A stretch of DNA of 64,000 nucleotides from Betaproteobacteria bacterium MOLA814. GTDB lineage: Bacteria; Pseudomonadota; Gammaproteobacteria; Burkholderiales; Burkholderiaceae_C. The notes under the pieces are model-generated. The model did not search any database, was not told where the DNA came from, and saw only the letters and a list, made by a program, of their open reading frames with translations. The translations under genes were made by a program, and so were the position numbers. The stretch is taken from contig AYMW01000002.1 of the NCBI GenBank assembly GCA_000496475.1, positions 186,001-250,000 on the forward strand, written 5' to 3'. Positions 1 through 8,650 of the stretch are shown here, piece after piece. Each line of letters starts with the position of its first letter. Positions within the stretch are counted from its first letter, which is position 1.

Positions 1-39
1 AGTTTTTACGTACATTGCGCAGTTGTAACGCTGCTTGTG

Positions 40-1299
40 TCATTGCGCAGCTTTCTGTGTGCGTTCAATAAACACCTGAACTTGATGCCAATCGGCCATA
101 AAGCGACGTCTTTCCCGCTCAAACAAAACCATGCCTACGACAGCCAACACGCCAGCTTGTGCCCAGGGCAAGGCGCTAGCCGTGTCCCATGCTGTTGCGT
201 ACATGCGCAGCACTGGGTCTAGACCTGCGTTGAGCTGGCGGTGGTACATCATCTCCACCACCACGGTTATGCCAACGAAACCAGGCAATGAACCCAGTAC
301 CAAACGCAGGTAGGACTTGATCAAATAACGCATAAAGCCCTCTTGCCACACACGCACGTTGTGCAACAAGATACCGGCAACACCCCCTGGTGCAAACATC
401 ACCATGCATACAAAAATAAGGCCTAGGTACAGCAACCAAGCACTGGTGAGCTCCGACAACAATACCAGTGCCAACACCATCAATACAGCGCCCAACACAG
501 GGCCGAAAAACACAGTCGCACCACCTACGAACGTAAACAACAGGTAAGCGCCTGATCGGTGCAAACTGACCACTTCAGCTGTCACCATTTCGAAATTTAA
601 GGCTGACAGACCGCCTGAAATACCCGCAAAAAACCCAGCAAAAATAAAAGCAATGTAGCGGACCATTTGCGAATCAAAGCCCACGAACTCAACCCGCTCT
701 GGGTTGTCGCGGGTGGCATTGAGCATCCGCCCGAGTGGTGTGCAAGTGAAGCCGTACATCAACGCTGTGCACACAAAAGTGTAAGCAGCTATGAGGTAAT
801 ACAGCTGAATTTGAGGCCCATAACTGATGCCAAAGGTTGTGACATTGGTGACGCGGTTGCCACTGATGCCACCCTCGCCACCAAAAAAAACCGGGAACAT
901 CAAAGACATGGCCCACACCAATTCGCCCACACCAAGTGTGATCATGGCAAATGGCGTGGCCGCTTTTTTGGTGGTCACCCAACCCAACAGTACAGCCACC
1001 AGGGCCGCCCCTAAGCCGCCCGCGACAGGAATGAGGCTCACAGGCAACCACCACTGGCCATCACTCACAAGGTTAAGGGTATGAATGGCGAGGAACCCAC
1101 CCATGCCAGAGTAAACGGCATGGCCAAAACTGAGCATGCCACCTTGTCCCAGCAGCATGTTGAAGCTGAGACACACGATGATGGCAATGCCCATTTGCGA
1201 CAGCAGCGTGCGTGACAAAGAACTGTCAAACACTGTAGGGGCCAGCAGCAACACCAAGGCAAACAGCCACCACACACCGTACCGTTTCATAGCGCTCAT
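40..1299 (-). CDS. livM: Branched-chain amino-acid-type ABC transporter permease (LivM family)
   Basis: Inner-membrane permease subunit of a HAAT-family ABC importer for branched-chain amino acids or a related substrate. The 419-residue protein is almost entirely hydrophobic segments and carries the LivM-type signature SFNMLLGQGGMLSFGHA near residues 44-60, then GGATVFFGPVLGAV. Its start ATG overlaps the stop of the upstream livH by 4 bases (ATGA), so the two are translationally coupled. The roughly 100 residues after the core permease (a basic stretch, then extra hydrophobic segments) make it longer than classical LivM of about 320-350 residues. The ATPases (LivG, LivF) and binding protein (LivK) are not in the window and may lie beyond the left edge. 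The family is secure, the substrate is not. Confidence 0.88.
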   Translation of the reverse strand: MSAMKRYGVWWLFALVLLLAPTVFDSSLSRTLLSQMGIAIIVCLSFNMLLGQGGMLSFGHAVYSGMGGFLAIHTLNLVSDGQWWLPVSLIPVAGGLGAALVAVLLGWVTTKKAATPFAMITLGVGELVWAMSLMFPVFFGGEGGISGNRVTNVTTFGISYGPQIQLYYLIAAYTFVCTALMYGFTCTPLGRMLNATRDNPERVEFVGFDSQMVRYIAFIFAGFFAGISGGLSALNFEMVTAEVVSLHRSGAYLLFTFVGGATVFFGPVLGAVLMVLALVLLSELTSAWLLYLGLIFVCMVMFAPGGVAGILLHNVRVWQEGFMRYLIKSYLRLVLGSLPGFVGITVVVEMMYHRQLNAGLDPVLRMYATAWDTASALPWAQAGVLAVVGMVLFERERRRFMADWHQVQVFIERTQKAAQ

Positions 1300-2243
1300 C
1301 CTTCGCGCTGACCCATCAAGCCACGCGGCCTGACAACCAACATGACAACCAGCAGCAGGTACGGCAATATGGGCGCAACTTCACTCAACTTTAGACGCCA
1401 AAACACATAGCCCAATGCATCGGGGGACAGCGTGTGACCGAAGTTGCCCAGCAGGCTGACAACTGAGCCATCAATTGAGATTGCAAATGTTTGTACGAGG
1501 CCAATCAAAATGGAGGCGAAAAAAGCGCCCACCAGAGAGCCCAAACCACCCACCACCACCACCACAAATACGATACTGCCAACAGTTGCGGCCATGCCAG
1601 GCTCGGTGACGAAAGCGTTACCGCCAATGACACCTGCCAAACCAGCGAGTGCGGCACCCCCGCCGAATACGACCATAAACACGCGTGGTACGTTGTGGCC
1701 CAGGGATTGCACCATGTCCGGGTGCGTCAGAGCAGCTTGAATCACCAAGCCCATGCGGGTTTTTGTCAGAAGTTGCCAAATGGTCAGCAACATCACAATG
1801 GCCACACCCATCATGAAGCCACGGTACAGCGGAAATTGAATGCCGTACAAGGTGAACAATGGGCCATCCAACATATCGGGTACTCGGTAGTCCACAGAGC
1901 TGCGGCCCCAAATAAGTTGCACCAGCTCCACAATGATGTAACTCAAACCAAAGGTAACCAACAATTCGGGCACGTGGCCCATGTGGTGGACACGGCGCAG
2001 AACCCACTTTTCAAACAACGCGCCAGCAATGCCAACGCCTATGGGGGCTAGGAGCAGAGCCGGCCAAAAGCCTATGAGAGCTGAAATACTGTAAGCAAAA
2101 TAAGCACCCAGCATGTAAAAGCTTGCATGGGCAAAGTTGATGACCCCCATCATGCTGAAAATAAGTGTCAAACCCGAACTCAGCATGAACAGCAACAAGC
2201 CATAGCTGAGCCCATTCAGCAAAGAAATGGCAAAAAATTCCAT
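1296..2243 (-). CDS. livH: Branched-chain amino-acid-type ABC transporter permease (LivH family)
   Basis: Second permease subunit of the same HAAT importer, about 315 residues with multiple membrane segments. Family features include the N-terminal run with GLSYGLLLFMLSSGLTL and VINFAHASFYMLGAY, and a C-terminal VVVVGGLGSLVGAFFAS. I chose the ATG at 2243 because the product then begins MEFFAISLLNGL, as in relatives. The frame stays open to a GTG at 2288, which would add 15 residues. It is the first gene of the livH-livM pair and overlaps livM by 4 bases. Substrate cannot be assigned from permease sequence alone. Confidence 0.87.
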   Translation of the reverse strand: MEFFAISLLNGLSYGLLLFMLSSGLTLIFSMMGVINFAHASFYMLGAYFAYSISALIGFWPALLLAPIGVGIAGALFEKWVLRRVHHMGHVPELLVTFGLSYIIVELVQLIWGRSSVDYRVPDMLDGPLFTLYGIQFPLYRGFMMGVAIVMLLTIWQLLTKTRMGLVIQAALTHPDMVQSLGHNVPRVFMVVFGGGAALAGLAGVIGGNAFVTEPGMAATVGSIVFVVVVVGGLGSLVGAFFASILIGLVQTFAISIDGSVVSLLGNFGHTLSPDALGYVFWRLKLSEVAPILPYLLLVVMLVVRPRGLMGQREG

Positions 2244-2700
2244 GTGTGACCCACTGGTGAACACGTTGAGGGCGGCAAAAAAGAACACATTGCGCTGTAC
2301 AACGCATGGGCAGTCGAGAGCGCTTTACGAGCCGTGCTGCCTGTGAATTGGACGGGCTATGTATGCGAGGTTACGCACACCAGTTGCCATACACCAACTG
2401 TCAGTCTTGCCATCAGATTGAACATTGGTTGAAAGTGTAGCTTGTTTTTTTTGAAAGCTTGGTGCGTCAATGCCTGTAAAAGACGAGGCTTACGAGCCAT
2501 ATGTTTGGCCACAGCGCGTTGGGGAAACGTGCACCATGGGCTGGTAAATGGGTGTACTCAGGTCCTTAGCGATGCTGGAACAACAACTACATCAATGCCA
2601 CTGTTGTCGAATGAGGTAAGCGTTTCCTAGTCCATCTTGGTCAGACTGCGTGGGGCTAGCCACAGGCCAGCAGGCCTGTGGCAGCGGACAGTGCCCAGCG
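2244..2700. other. Non-coding gap between livH and the acyl-CoA ligase
   Basis: About 450 bases without a convincing gene. Open frames here lack family features or ribosome-binding sites. The gap should hold the livH promoter, but I could not identify convincing -35/-10 boxes. The only clear structure is the perfect hairpin at 2659-2682, listed separately. Confidence 0.5.
2659..2690. repeat. Perfect 10-bp hairpin downstream of the acyl-CoA ligase; left copy of a repeat
   Basis: GCCACAGGCC (2659-2668) pairs perfectly with GGCCTGTGGC (2673-2682) around the loop AGCA. It lies 19 bases beyond the ligase stop, so it may end or protect that transcript. There is no T-run on either side, so it is not a canonical Rho-independent terminator. 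The words GCCACAGGCC, GCAGGCCTGT and GCGGACA recur in the same order and orientation at 4374-4427, on the other side of the ligase gene. Confidence 0.6.
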
Positions 2701-4323
2701 TTAGTCTTGCGGCAGCTTGTAGTCTATAAGTTGCACGCGCAAAGCCATTTTTTGCATTTTACCGGTTGCGCCCAAAGGAATGGCGTCAACAAACACCACA
2801 TCATCTGGAATTTGCCATTTGGCAATCTTGCCTTCAAAAAAGGCCAGTACTTCTTCCTTAGACACTTCAGTGCCTGGCTTTTTCACAACCACAACAATGG
2901 GGCGCTCGTCCCACTTGACATGGGCCATGCCAATACAAGCGGCCATAGACACACACGGGTGCGCCATGGCAATGTTCTCCACATCAATGGAGCTAATCCA
3001 TTCACCGCCCGACTTGATCACGTCTTTGGATCTATCGGTTATTTGCATAAAGCCCTGTGCATCAATGGTGGCCACATCGCCAGTTGGGAACCAGCCATCT
3101 ACCAACGGCGGTGGTGCCTCAGACTTGTAGTAGGTATCAATAACCCATGGACCCTTCACCAGCAAATCACCATAGCTTTTGCCGTCCCAGGGCTGCTCAA
3201 TGCCGTGTTCATTGACAATTTTCATGTCAACGCCAAACACGGCACGGCCTTGCTTAAGAAGCTTGGTTCGGTCGCCATCTTTAGTGCCACCACTTTCTTT
3301 AATGACGCCTACTGTGCCCAAAGGTGACATTTCAGTCATGCCCCAAGCGTGAATGACGCGCACGTCGTAATTTTGCTCAAAACTGTCAAACATAGCGGGA
3401 GGGCAAGCCGAGCCGCCAATGACTGTGCGCTTGAGCGTTGAGAACTTGAGGCTGTTTTGTTGCATGTGTCCCAGCAGCATTTGCCACACAGTGGGCACAC
3501 CTGCCGCCATGGTGACGCCTTCGGCCTCTATCAGCTTGTAAATGGACTCGCCATCCATAGCTGGGCCTGGAAAAACCAACTTGCTGCCGACAGCTGCTGC
3601 GGTGTAAGGAATGCCCCAGGCATTGACGTGGAACATGGGCACCACAGGCAATAAAGAGTCTCTGGAGCATAGATTCAAGGCATCTGGGAAAGCCGCGGCA
3701 AATGCGTGCAACATGGTCGAGCGGTGGCTGTACAGCGCAGCCTTGGGGTTACCCGTTGTACCACTGGTGTAGCACATACTAGAGGCGGTATTTTCGTCAA
3801 ATTCATCCCATTCGTAGTGCTCGCTGTGACCTGCAATCCAAGTCTCATAGGCCCGCACGTTGGGGGCGCAGTCCAAAGCCTGTGCCGGCGTTTCGTCGCT
3901 GAGTGCAATCCAATGCTGCACAGTAGGACACTGGGCTTGTACAGCTTTAATCAGCGGCGCAAAGCTTGTGTCGAAACACACCACCGTGTCTTGTGCATGG
4001 TTGATGATCCAAGCCAGTTGTTGCGGTACCAACCGTGGGTTCAACGTGTGCAACACGCGCTGGCTTCCACTCACACCAAAGTACAGTTCCAGATGGCGGT
4101 AGCCATTCCAAGCCAGAGTTGCTACGCGCGCACCTGCTGGAATGTTGTCGGCGTCCAGAGCATGGGCCACTTGCTTGGCGCGTCTGGCAATGGTGGCCCA
4201 GTTGCTGCGGTGAATGTCGCCCTCAACACGACGCGACACAATCTCAGTATCGCCATGATGGCGCTGCGCATGCTCCAGCAACATATGAATCAATAAACCT
4301 TGTGACTGCATCAAACCCAACAT
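2701..4323 (-). CDS. AMP-forming acyl-CoA synthetase (fatty-acyl/short-medium-chain acyl-CoA ligase)
   Basis: ANL-superfamily adenylating enzyme of 540 residues, predicted to activate a carboxylic acid with ATP and join it to CoA in the cytoplasm. The P-loop is YTSGTTGNPK at residues 185-194. A later TGD (FPTGDVATIDAQG), the hinge TDRSKDVIKSGGEW and the C-terminal catalytic lysine in GATGKMQK are all present. The residue after PK is Ala where most relatives have Gly. Overall it resembles the AlkK/DmdB-like group of medium-chain or methylthiopropionate ligases, but the substrate cannot be read from the sequence. An AAGGA sits about 9 bases before the ATG. It has the same orientation as livHM, separated by a 450-base gap. 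Confidence 0.85.
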   Translation of the reverse strand: MLGLMQSQGLLIHMLLEHAQRHHGDTEIVSRRVEGDIHRSNWATIARRAKQVAHALDADNIPAGARVATLAWNGYRHLELYFGVSGSQRVLHTLNPRLVPQQLAWIINHAQDTVVCFDTSFAPLIKAVQAQCPTVQHWIALSDETPAQALDCAPNVRAYETWIAGHSEHYEWDEFDENTASSMCYTSGTTGNPKAALYSHRSTMLHAFAAAFPDALNLCSRDSLLPVVPMFHVNAWGIPYTAAAVGSKLVFPGPAMDGESIYKLIEAEGVTMAAGVPTVWQMLLGHMQQNSLKFSTLKRTVIGGSACPPAMFDSFEQNYDVRVIHAWGMTEMSPLGTVGVIKESGGTKDGDRTKLLKQGRAVFGVDMKIVNEHGIEQPWDGKSYGDLLVKGPWVIDTYYKSEAPPPLVDGWFPTGDVATIDAQGFMQITDRSKDVIKSGGEWISSIDVENIAMAHPCVSMAACIGMAHVKWDERPIVVVVKKPGTEVSKEEVLAFFEGKIAKWQIPDDVVFVDAIPLGATGKMQKMALRVQLIDYKLPQD

Positions 4324-4373
4324 GGCAACGTTTCCTTGTAAAAGACATATAACAACCCATTACATGCTACCTT

Positions 4374-4427
4374 GCCACAGGCCGTTTGTAATGAGCACAA
4401 ACACGCAGGCCTGTCACACTGCGGACA
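4374..4427. repeat. Right copy of the GCCACAGGCC...GCAGGCCTGT...GCGGACA element
   Basis: GCCACAGGCC (4374-4383), GCAGGCCTGT (4405-4414) and GCGGACA (4421-4427) repeat the words of the hairpin at 2659-2690 in the same order. Here the two arms are separated by about 21 further bases. It lies upstream of the ligase start (4323) and of selO (4500), so the two copies bracket the ligase gene as direct repeats. Function unknown. Confidence 0.5.
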
Positions 4428-4499
4428 AATGCCACTCGAGGCCCAAGCCCTTTGCGATGCCAGGCGCGCGCTCACAGATTAGGCAAGCACAATATTAAG

Positions 4500-6035
4500 A
4501 TGTCCGGAATGTTTGAAAACCCATTACACACAGATTTCTTGAGCCAACTTGGCCACGACAGCGGCATTGGCTTCACAACGACCTGTTCAGCAACACCTTT
4601 GCAAGCGCCTCATGTAGCCGTCTTCAACAACAGCTTGCTGCAGCAATGGGGACTGCCATTCAGTGACGCGCAGTCAGAGCCTGGCGTCGTCGCCAGTGTA
4701 TTGGGCGGCAACGTGCCATGGCCAGACACGGCAGTCACAAGCACCGCCAGTGTGTACAGCGGTCACCAGTTTGGTGTGTGGGCAGGCCAACTCGGTGACG
4801 GCCGTGCATTGATGCTGGGTGAGCTGTTGACTCTGGATGGGCATGTTGAGGTACAGCTAAAGGGTGCAGGCCCAACACCTTATTCACGGGGCGGAGATGG
4901 TCGCGCCGTTCTGCGCAGCAGCATCCGTGAATACTTGTGCAGCGAGGCCATGCATGGCTTGGGAATACCAACGACCAGGGCCTTGGCGCTGGTCGCATCT
5001 CCCACCACGGTCAGGCGAGAGGTGTTAGAAACCACTGCGGTTGTGACCCGTACGGCCCCTAGTTTTTTACGCTTTGGACATGTGGAGCACTTTGCGCACC
5101 ACGGCGATCACGAGGCATTGCGCACCTTGGTAGACGCCTTGGTTGAACGCTATTTTCCTGAGCTAAGCGGTCTTGTCGGTGACCAGCGCATCGTGGGCCT
5201 ACTAGGCAGCGTTGCACAACGCACTGCCACACTGATGGCGCAGTGGCAGTCCGTAGGTTTTTGCCACGGGGTCATGAACACCGACAACATGAGTCTGATC
5301 GGCCTAACGTTAGACTATGGTCCATTCCAGTTTCTAGACGCCTACATTCCCACACATATTTGCAACCACTCTGACAGTGGTGGCCGTTATGCCTTTAACC
5401 AGCAACCACAAATAGCCTACTGGAATTTGCACGCCCTGGCACAAGCTTTGGCCCCATTGATGGACAACAACACGCAAGCGGCGGGACAGTTGCAACAAGC
5501 ACTTGCCCCTTACCCCACCCTGTTTTCAACGCATTACACATTGTTACTAACCAGCAAACTGGGCCTGGCTGCAGCAAATACACATCCTGAGGATGCCGAC
5601 TTGATCAACGATTGGATGAGCTTACTTGCCCGCCAGGGCGTTGATCACACATTGGCTTGGCGCAATTTGGCAGCTACCAGCCAAGTCGCAGCCCCCAAAC
5701 CGAATAACAATCCCCCTGCTGCATTAAGTATGTTGTTCAACGACTTGCCCTCACTGCACATGTGGTGGGCACGCTACATTGAACGTTTGCAGCTGTTGAG
5801 TGAGCCAGAACAGTTGAGCTGGGGCCATCGTATCAAGGCCACCAATCCCAAGTTTGTGCTGCGCAACCACCTGGCTCAAGATGCCATAATCGCGGCGCAG
5901 TCAGGCGACTGGTCAGTTTTTAATTCCTTAAAGACTGTGTTGGATACGCCCTTTGAAGAGCACCACACCTTCAACGAGTGGGCCAGCGTACCCCCGGCTT
6001 GGGCCGCAGATTTATCACTGAGCTGCTCGTCATAA
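4500..6035 (+). CDS. selO: SelO / YdiU family protein adenylyltransferase
   Basis: Pseudokinase-fold enzyme that transfers AMP to protein Ser/Thr/Tyr and is linked to redox stress responses in characterised members. Family blocks are in order: YSGHQFGVWAGQLGDGRA, LKGAGPTPYSRGGDGRAVLR, GIPTTRALALV, then GFCHGVMNTDNMS and the metal-binding LDYGPF. The C terminus LSCSS keeps the conserved cysteine region that holds selenocysteine in eukaryotic SelO. I chose the ATG at 4500 (MSGMFENP); the frame stays open to 4452. About 511 residues, slightly longer than E. coli YdiU. In many beta-proteobacteria msrB sits between selO and yciB; here yciB follows directly after 44 bases. Confidence 0.93.
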   Translation: MSGMFENPLHTDFLSQLGHDSGIGFTTTCSATPLQAPHVAVFNNSLLQQWGLPFSDAQSEPGVVASVLGGNVPWPDTAVTSTASVYSGHQFGVWAGQLGDGRALMLGELLTLDGHVEVQLKGAGPTPYSRGGDGRAVLRSSIREYLCSEAMHGLGIPTTRALALVASPTTVRREVLETTAVVTRTAPSFLRFGHVEHFAHHGDHEALRTLVDALVERYFPELSGLVGDQRIVGLLGSVAQRTATLMAQWQSVGFCHGVMNTDNMSLIGLTLDYGPFQFLDAYIPTHICNHSDSGGRYAFNQQPQIAYWNLHALAQALAPLMDNNTQAAGQLQQALAPYPTLFSTHYTLLLTSKLGLAAANTHPEDADLINDWMSLLARQGVDHTLAWRNLAATSQVAAPKPNNNPPAALSMLFNDLPSLHMWWARYIERLQLLSEPEQLSWGHRIKATNPKFVLRNHLAQDAIIAAQSGDWSVFNSLKTVLDTPFEEHHTFNEWASVPPAWAADLSLSCSS

Positions 6036-6079
6036 ATCACGCTCTCTTAATCCATTGATTCACAGTAGATAATTCCTCT

Positions 6080-6634
6080 ATGCGCTTACTTTTAGACTTC
6101 TTTCCTATCGCCCTGTTTGTCGTGGCCTACAAATTAGGTGATATTTACACAGCCACCGCTGCCCTGATGGCTGCCACGGCTATACAAACCGCCCTGCTCT
6201 ACAAAGTTGACGGCAAAGTGGCCACGGTTCAAAAAGCCACATTGGGCTTGATTGTGGTGTTCGGTACTTTGACCTTGGTCTTACAAGACCAGCGCTTTAT
6301 ACAGTGGAAGCCCACCGTGTTGTACGGGGCATTGGCCGTCGTCTTGGCAGTGGCCTTGTTGGTCTACAAGCGCAACTTGCTGCAACTGATGTTGGGTACA
6401 CAACTTAAATTGCCCACCAATGTGTGGCGCAACTTGGCCTTAATATGGGCAGCGTACTTTGTTGCCATGGGCGTGCTGAATGCATTTGTAACCATGTATT
6501 ACTCGCTAGACCAATGGGTAGAGTTTAAAATTTGGGGCTACGCTTTTCCAATCATATTTATAGTGGGCCAAGGCCTTTATATTGCTACGCACCTGCGCGA
6601 AGACCCGCCCAATACAGACCAGGAGCCCTCATGA
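6080..6634 (+). CDS. yciB: Inner-membrane protein YciB (septation protein A family)
   Basis: A 184-residue polytopic membrane protein with about five hydrophobic helices. The N terminus MRLLLDFFPIALFVVAYKLG is typical of the YciB/IspZ family, as is the motif FVAMGVLNAFV. In E. coli YciB affects cell-envelope integrity and interacts with division and elongation proteins. It follows selO and overlaps bolA by 4 bases (ATGA), so it is translationally coupled to it. Confidence 0.93.
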   Translation: MRLLLDFFPIALFVVAYKLGDIYTATAALMAATAIQTALLYKVDGKVATVQKATLGLIVVFGTLTLVLQDQRFIQWKPTVLYGALAVVLAVALLVYKRNLLQLMLGTQLKLPTNVWRNLALIWAAYFVAMGVLNAFVTMYYSLDQWVEFKIWGYAFPIIFIVGQGLYIATHLREDPPNTDQEPS

Positions 6635-6915
6635 ACGAGGCATTGCCCATCACCGCCGATGCCATTCGTCAGTCATTACGAACCCATTTGGCTGCTGAAC
6701 CGCTCGAAGTTATAGACGAAAGCGCCTCTCACGCCGGCCATGCAGGTGCCAACGATGTAGGCTGGGGCACGCACTTCCGAGTGCGCTTGCACAGCCCCCA
6801 ATTTGTCGGCCAATCGCGTGTTGCCCAACATCGGCTTGTGTATGGGGCGTTGCAACCCTTTGTGGATGCAGGCTTACACGCTTTGGCCATCGAAATCTCG
6901 CCACCACCGCGTTGA
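6631..6915 (+). CDS. bolA: BolA family protein
   Basis: Small BolA/IbaG-type protein of 94 residues. These proteins partner with monothiol glutaredoxins in iron-sulfur trafficking or act as DNA-binding regulators. The BolA core is visible as HFRVRLHSPQFVGQSRVAQH followed by RLVYGALQPFV; the conserved HR before LVY is present. The ATG overlaps the yciB stop. The start is well supported by the MNEALPITADAIRQSL helix typical of the family. Confidence 0.9.
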   Translation: MNEALPITADAIRQSLRTHLAAEPLEVIDESASHAGHAGANDVGWGTHFRVRLHSPQFVGQSRVAQHRLVYGALQPFVDAGLHALAIEISPPPR

Positions 6916-6968
6916 TGCCAACCGTCAACCGTGAATTCCTTTTAACCCATCACTCCCATTGTCTTGAT

Positions 6969-7772
6969 ATGTCTAAATTGAAGTTGTTGCTCCCATTCTC
7001 GCGCGTGTTGTGCACGTCTAGCGTTGCTGTCGCCTGCGTTATTGCCAGTCCCGTTTGGGCACAAAACATTGCTATCGTGAACGGCAAGCCCGTACCCAGC
7101 GCCCGCGTACAGATCATGGAGCGTCAAATGGCCGCCTCAGGCCAGCCAGTAACTGAGCAAGTATTGGCCCAAATACGCGACGAAGTCATCAACCGTGAGG
7201 TGCTGCTGCAAGCAGCGGCGGCGTTGGGACTAAACACCACACAAACCTATCAGGATCAAATGAGCTTGGCGCGTGAAAGCATTTTGATTCGCGCTTTATT
7301 GGCCGATTTTGAAGCCAAAAACCCCATCACTGACGCCGTGGTGGCAGCTGAATACAAGCGTATTGCCGAGAGCGATATGGCCCAAGAACACCGTGCAAGT
7401 CACATATTGGTTGAAACGCTGGCGCAGGCCAACGACGTGGTAGACGAACTGGCCAAAGGGGGCGATTTTGCGACCCTGGCCAAAAAGCTCTCTAAGGACC
7501 CAGGATCAGGCGCACAAGGTGGTGACTTAGGCTGGGCCAATGCCAGCGGCTACGTGCCAGAGTTTGGTGCGGCCATGGTCGCACTACAGGTCAACGAAAC
7601 CAGCAAACCCGTGCAAACCCAGTTTGGTTTTCATGTGATTCGCTTGATTGAAACCCGCAAGAGAGACCTACCGCCGTTAGAGCAGGTGCGTGACCAAGTG
7701 GCAGATCAACTCAAAACAACGCGGTTGAATACTTTCCAAAACGAGTTGCGAGCCAAGGCCACTATTCAGTAA
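6969..7772 (+). CDS. Parvulin-type peptidyl-prolyl cis-trans isomerase, periplasmic
   Basis: Secreted folding catalyst of about 267 residues. I chose the ATG at 6969 because it gives a normal signal peptide (MSKLKLLLPFSRVL..., cleavage near VWA-QN); upstream ATGs would put unrelated residues ahead of it. Next come a SurA-like N-terminal helical region and a PpiC/rotamase domain with ASHILVET, FATLAKKLSKDPGSG, GGDLGW and QTQFGFHVIRL. It is last in the selO-yciB-bolA group. Its stop overlaps that of the convergent hydrolase by 7 bases. Confidence 0.9.
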   Translation: MSKLKLLLPFSRVLCTSSVAVACVIASPVWAQNIAIVNGKPVPSARVQIMERQMAASGQPVTEQVLAQIRDEVINREVLLQAAAALGLNTTQTYQDQMSLARESILIRALLADFEAKNPITDAVVAAEYKRIAESDMAQEHRASHILVETLAQANDVVDELAKGGDFATLAKKLSKDPGSGAQGGDLGWANASGYVPEFGAAMVALQVNETSKPVQTQFGFHVIRLIETRKRDLPPLEQVRDQVADQLKTTRLNTFQNELRAKATIQ

Positions 7773-8533
7773 GCGGCTAGCAGCAGTTTGACCAGTGCTT
7801 GTGGCTGATCAACCATAGGGTCGTGTCCACAAGCCATTTCAAAACGACGCCACGACTTGTCAAAGTCTGTGGCGTTTTTTGTTGTCTGTGCGGACATGGC
7901 CGCTTGAACCCGCTCGCGGCTTATCTGTAGCGATGGCAAGGCCGGACTGACGCAGTCAATATAGGTTTTTGGCAAGGCCGCCAAGACCTCGTCTTGTATA
8001 ACAACTTTGTCTTGGTACACGCCAAACGGTTGCGGTGTTTGGCGGCGGTTAACCCACTCTCTATCAGCCCCAAACAAGCCAAACACGCTGGCATCTGGTG
8101 GCGGTAAAAACACCCCACCCCCAGCAGTTCTGGCTTCTTTGATGCGCAATGCCATCACTTGCGGGTCTTGAAGGCTGGCCCAACTCTCGCCGTTATATGG
8201 AACGTGCGCGTCAAGATAAATCAGCGATTGCACAACATTGGGCATGAGCGTGGTCAGGTCGTAAGCCGCTTGCGTGATGACCATACCGGCGTAGCTGTGG
8301 CCAACCAACACCACACGTTGCCATTCGTTGGCCACCACTGTCGACACCACGTCTTGTACGTGTGTGGCCAAACGGATACCAGCACTTAAACAGTGGGCTC
8401 GCTCCCCAACACCAGTAAGGCACACGGCATGATTGGCAACGCCAGCTTGGGTCAGCAAAGGCTGCACGCGCTGCCAACACCAAGCGCCATGCCATGAGCC
8501 GTGCACCAAAACATACACTGTGTTGTTGTTCAT
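7766..8533 (-). CDS. Alpha/beta hydrolase of the EstC / plant hydroxynitrile lyase-like group
   Basis: A 255-residue soluble alpha/beta hydrolase. The oxyanion-loop motif VLVHGSWHGAWCW is at residues 8-20, the nucleophile elbow GHSYAG has Ser80, and the catalytic His is probably His237 (ACGHDPMVDQP). This arrangement is seen in bacterial esterases related to plant methylesterases and hydroxynitrile lyases. The natural substrate cannot be predicted. It is probably monocistronic: it converges with the isomerase gene, and purL ends 117 bases upstream on the same strand. Confidence 0.8.
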   Translation of the reverse strand: MNNNTVYVLVHGSWHGAWCWQRVQPLLTQAGVANHAVCLTGVGERAHCLSAGIRLATHVQDVVSTVVANEWQRVVLVGHSYAGMVITQAAYDLTTLMPNVVQSLIYLDAHVPYNGESWASLQDPQVMALRIKEARTAGGGVFLPPPDASVFGLFGADREWVNRRQTPQPFGVYQDKVVIQDEVLAALPKTYIDCVSPALPSLQISRERVQAAMSAQTTKNATDFDKSWRRFEMACGHDPMVDQPQALVKLLLAAY

Positions 8534-8650
8534 TTTTTGAAGCAGTCGTGTAAATACACAGTAGTCACTCAGATATTGTAGGGGGCTGACTTTGAGTACG
8601 GGATGTGTGAGATGCCCTACAAAGACACTATTAAGACTGCTAGAAGGGTA

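Noticed and set aside
1491-2051. Long open frame (186 residues) on the strand opposite livH
   Set aside because: His/Gln-rich product with no family features, fully antisense to a well-supported permease gene.
2442-2630. Possible 62-residue protein in the gap between livH and the ligase
   Set aside because: No ribosome-binding site, no recognisable domain, atypical composition; most likely a chance frame.
2650-3327. 225-residue open frame opposite the acyl-CoA ligase
   Set aside because: Antisense to a gene with all ANL motifs; no domain of its own.
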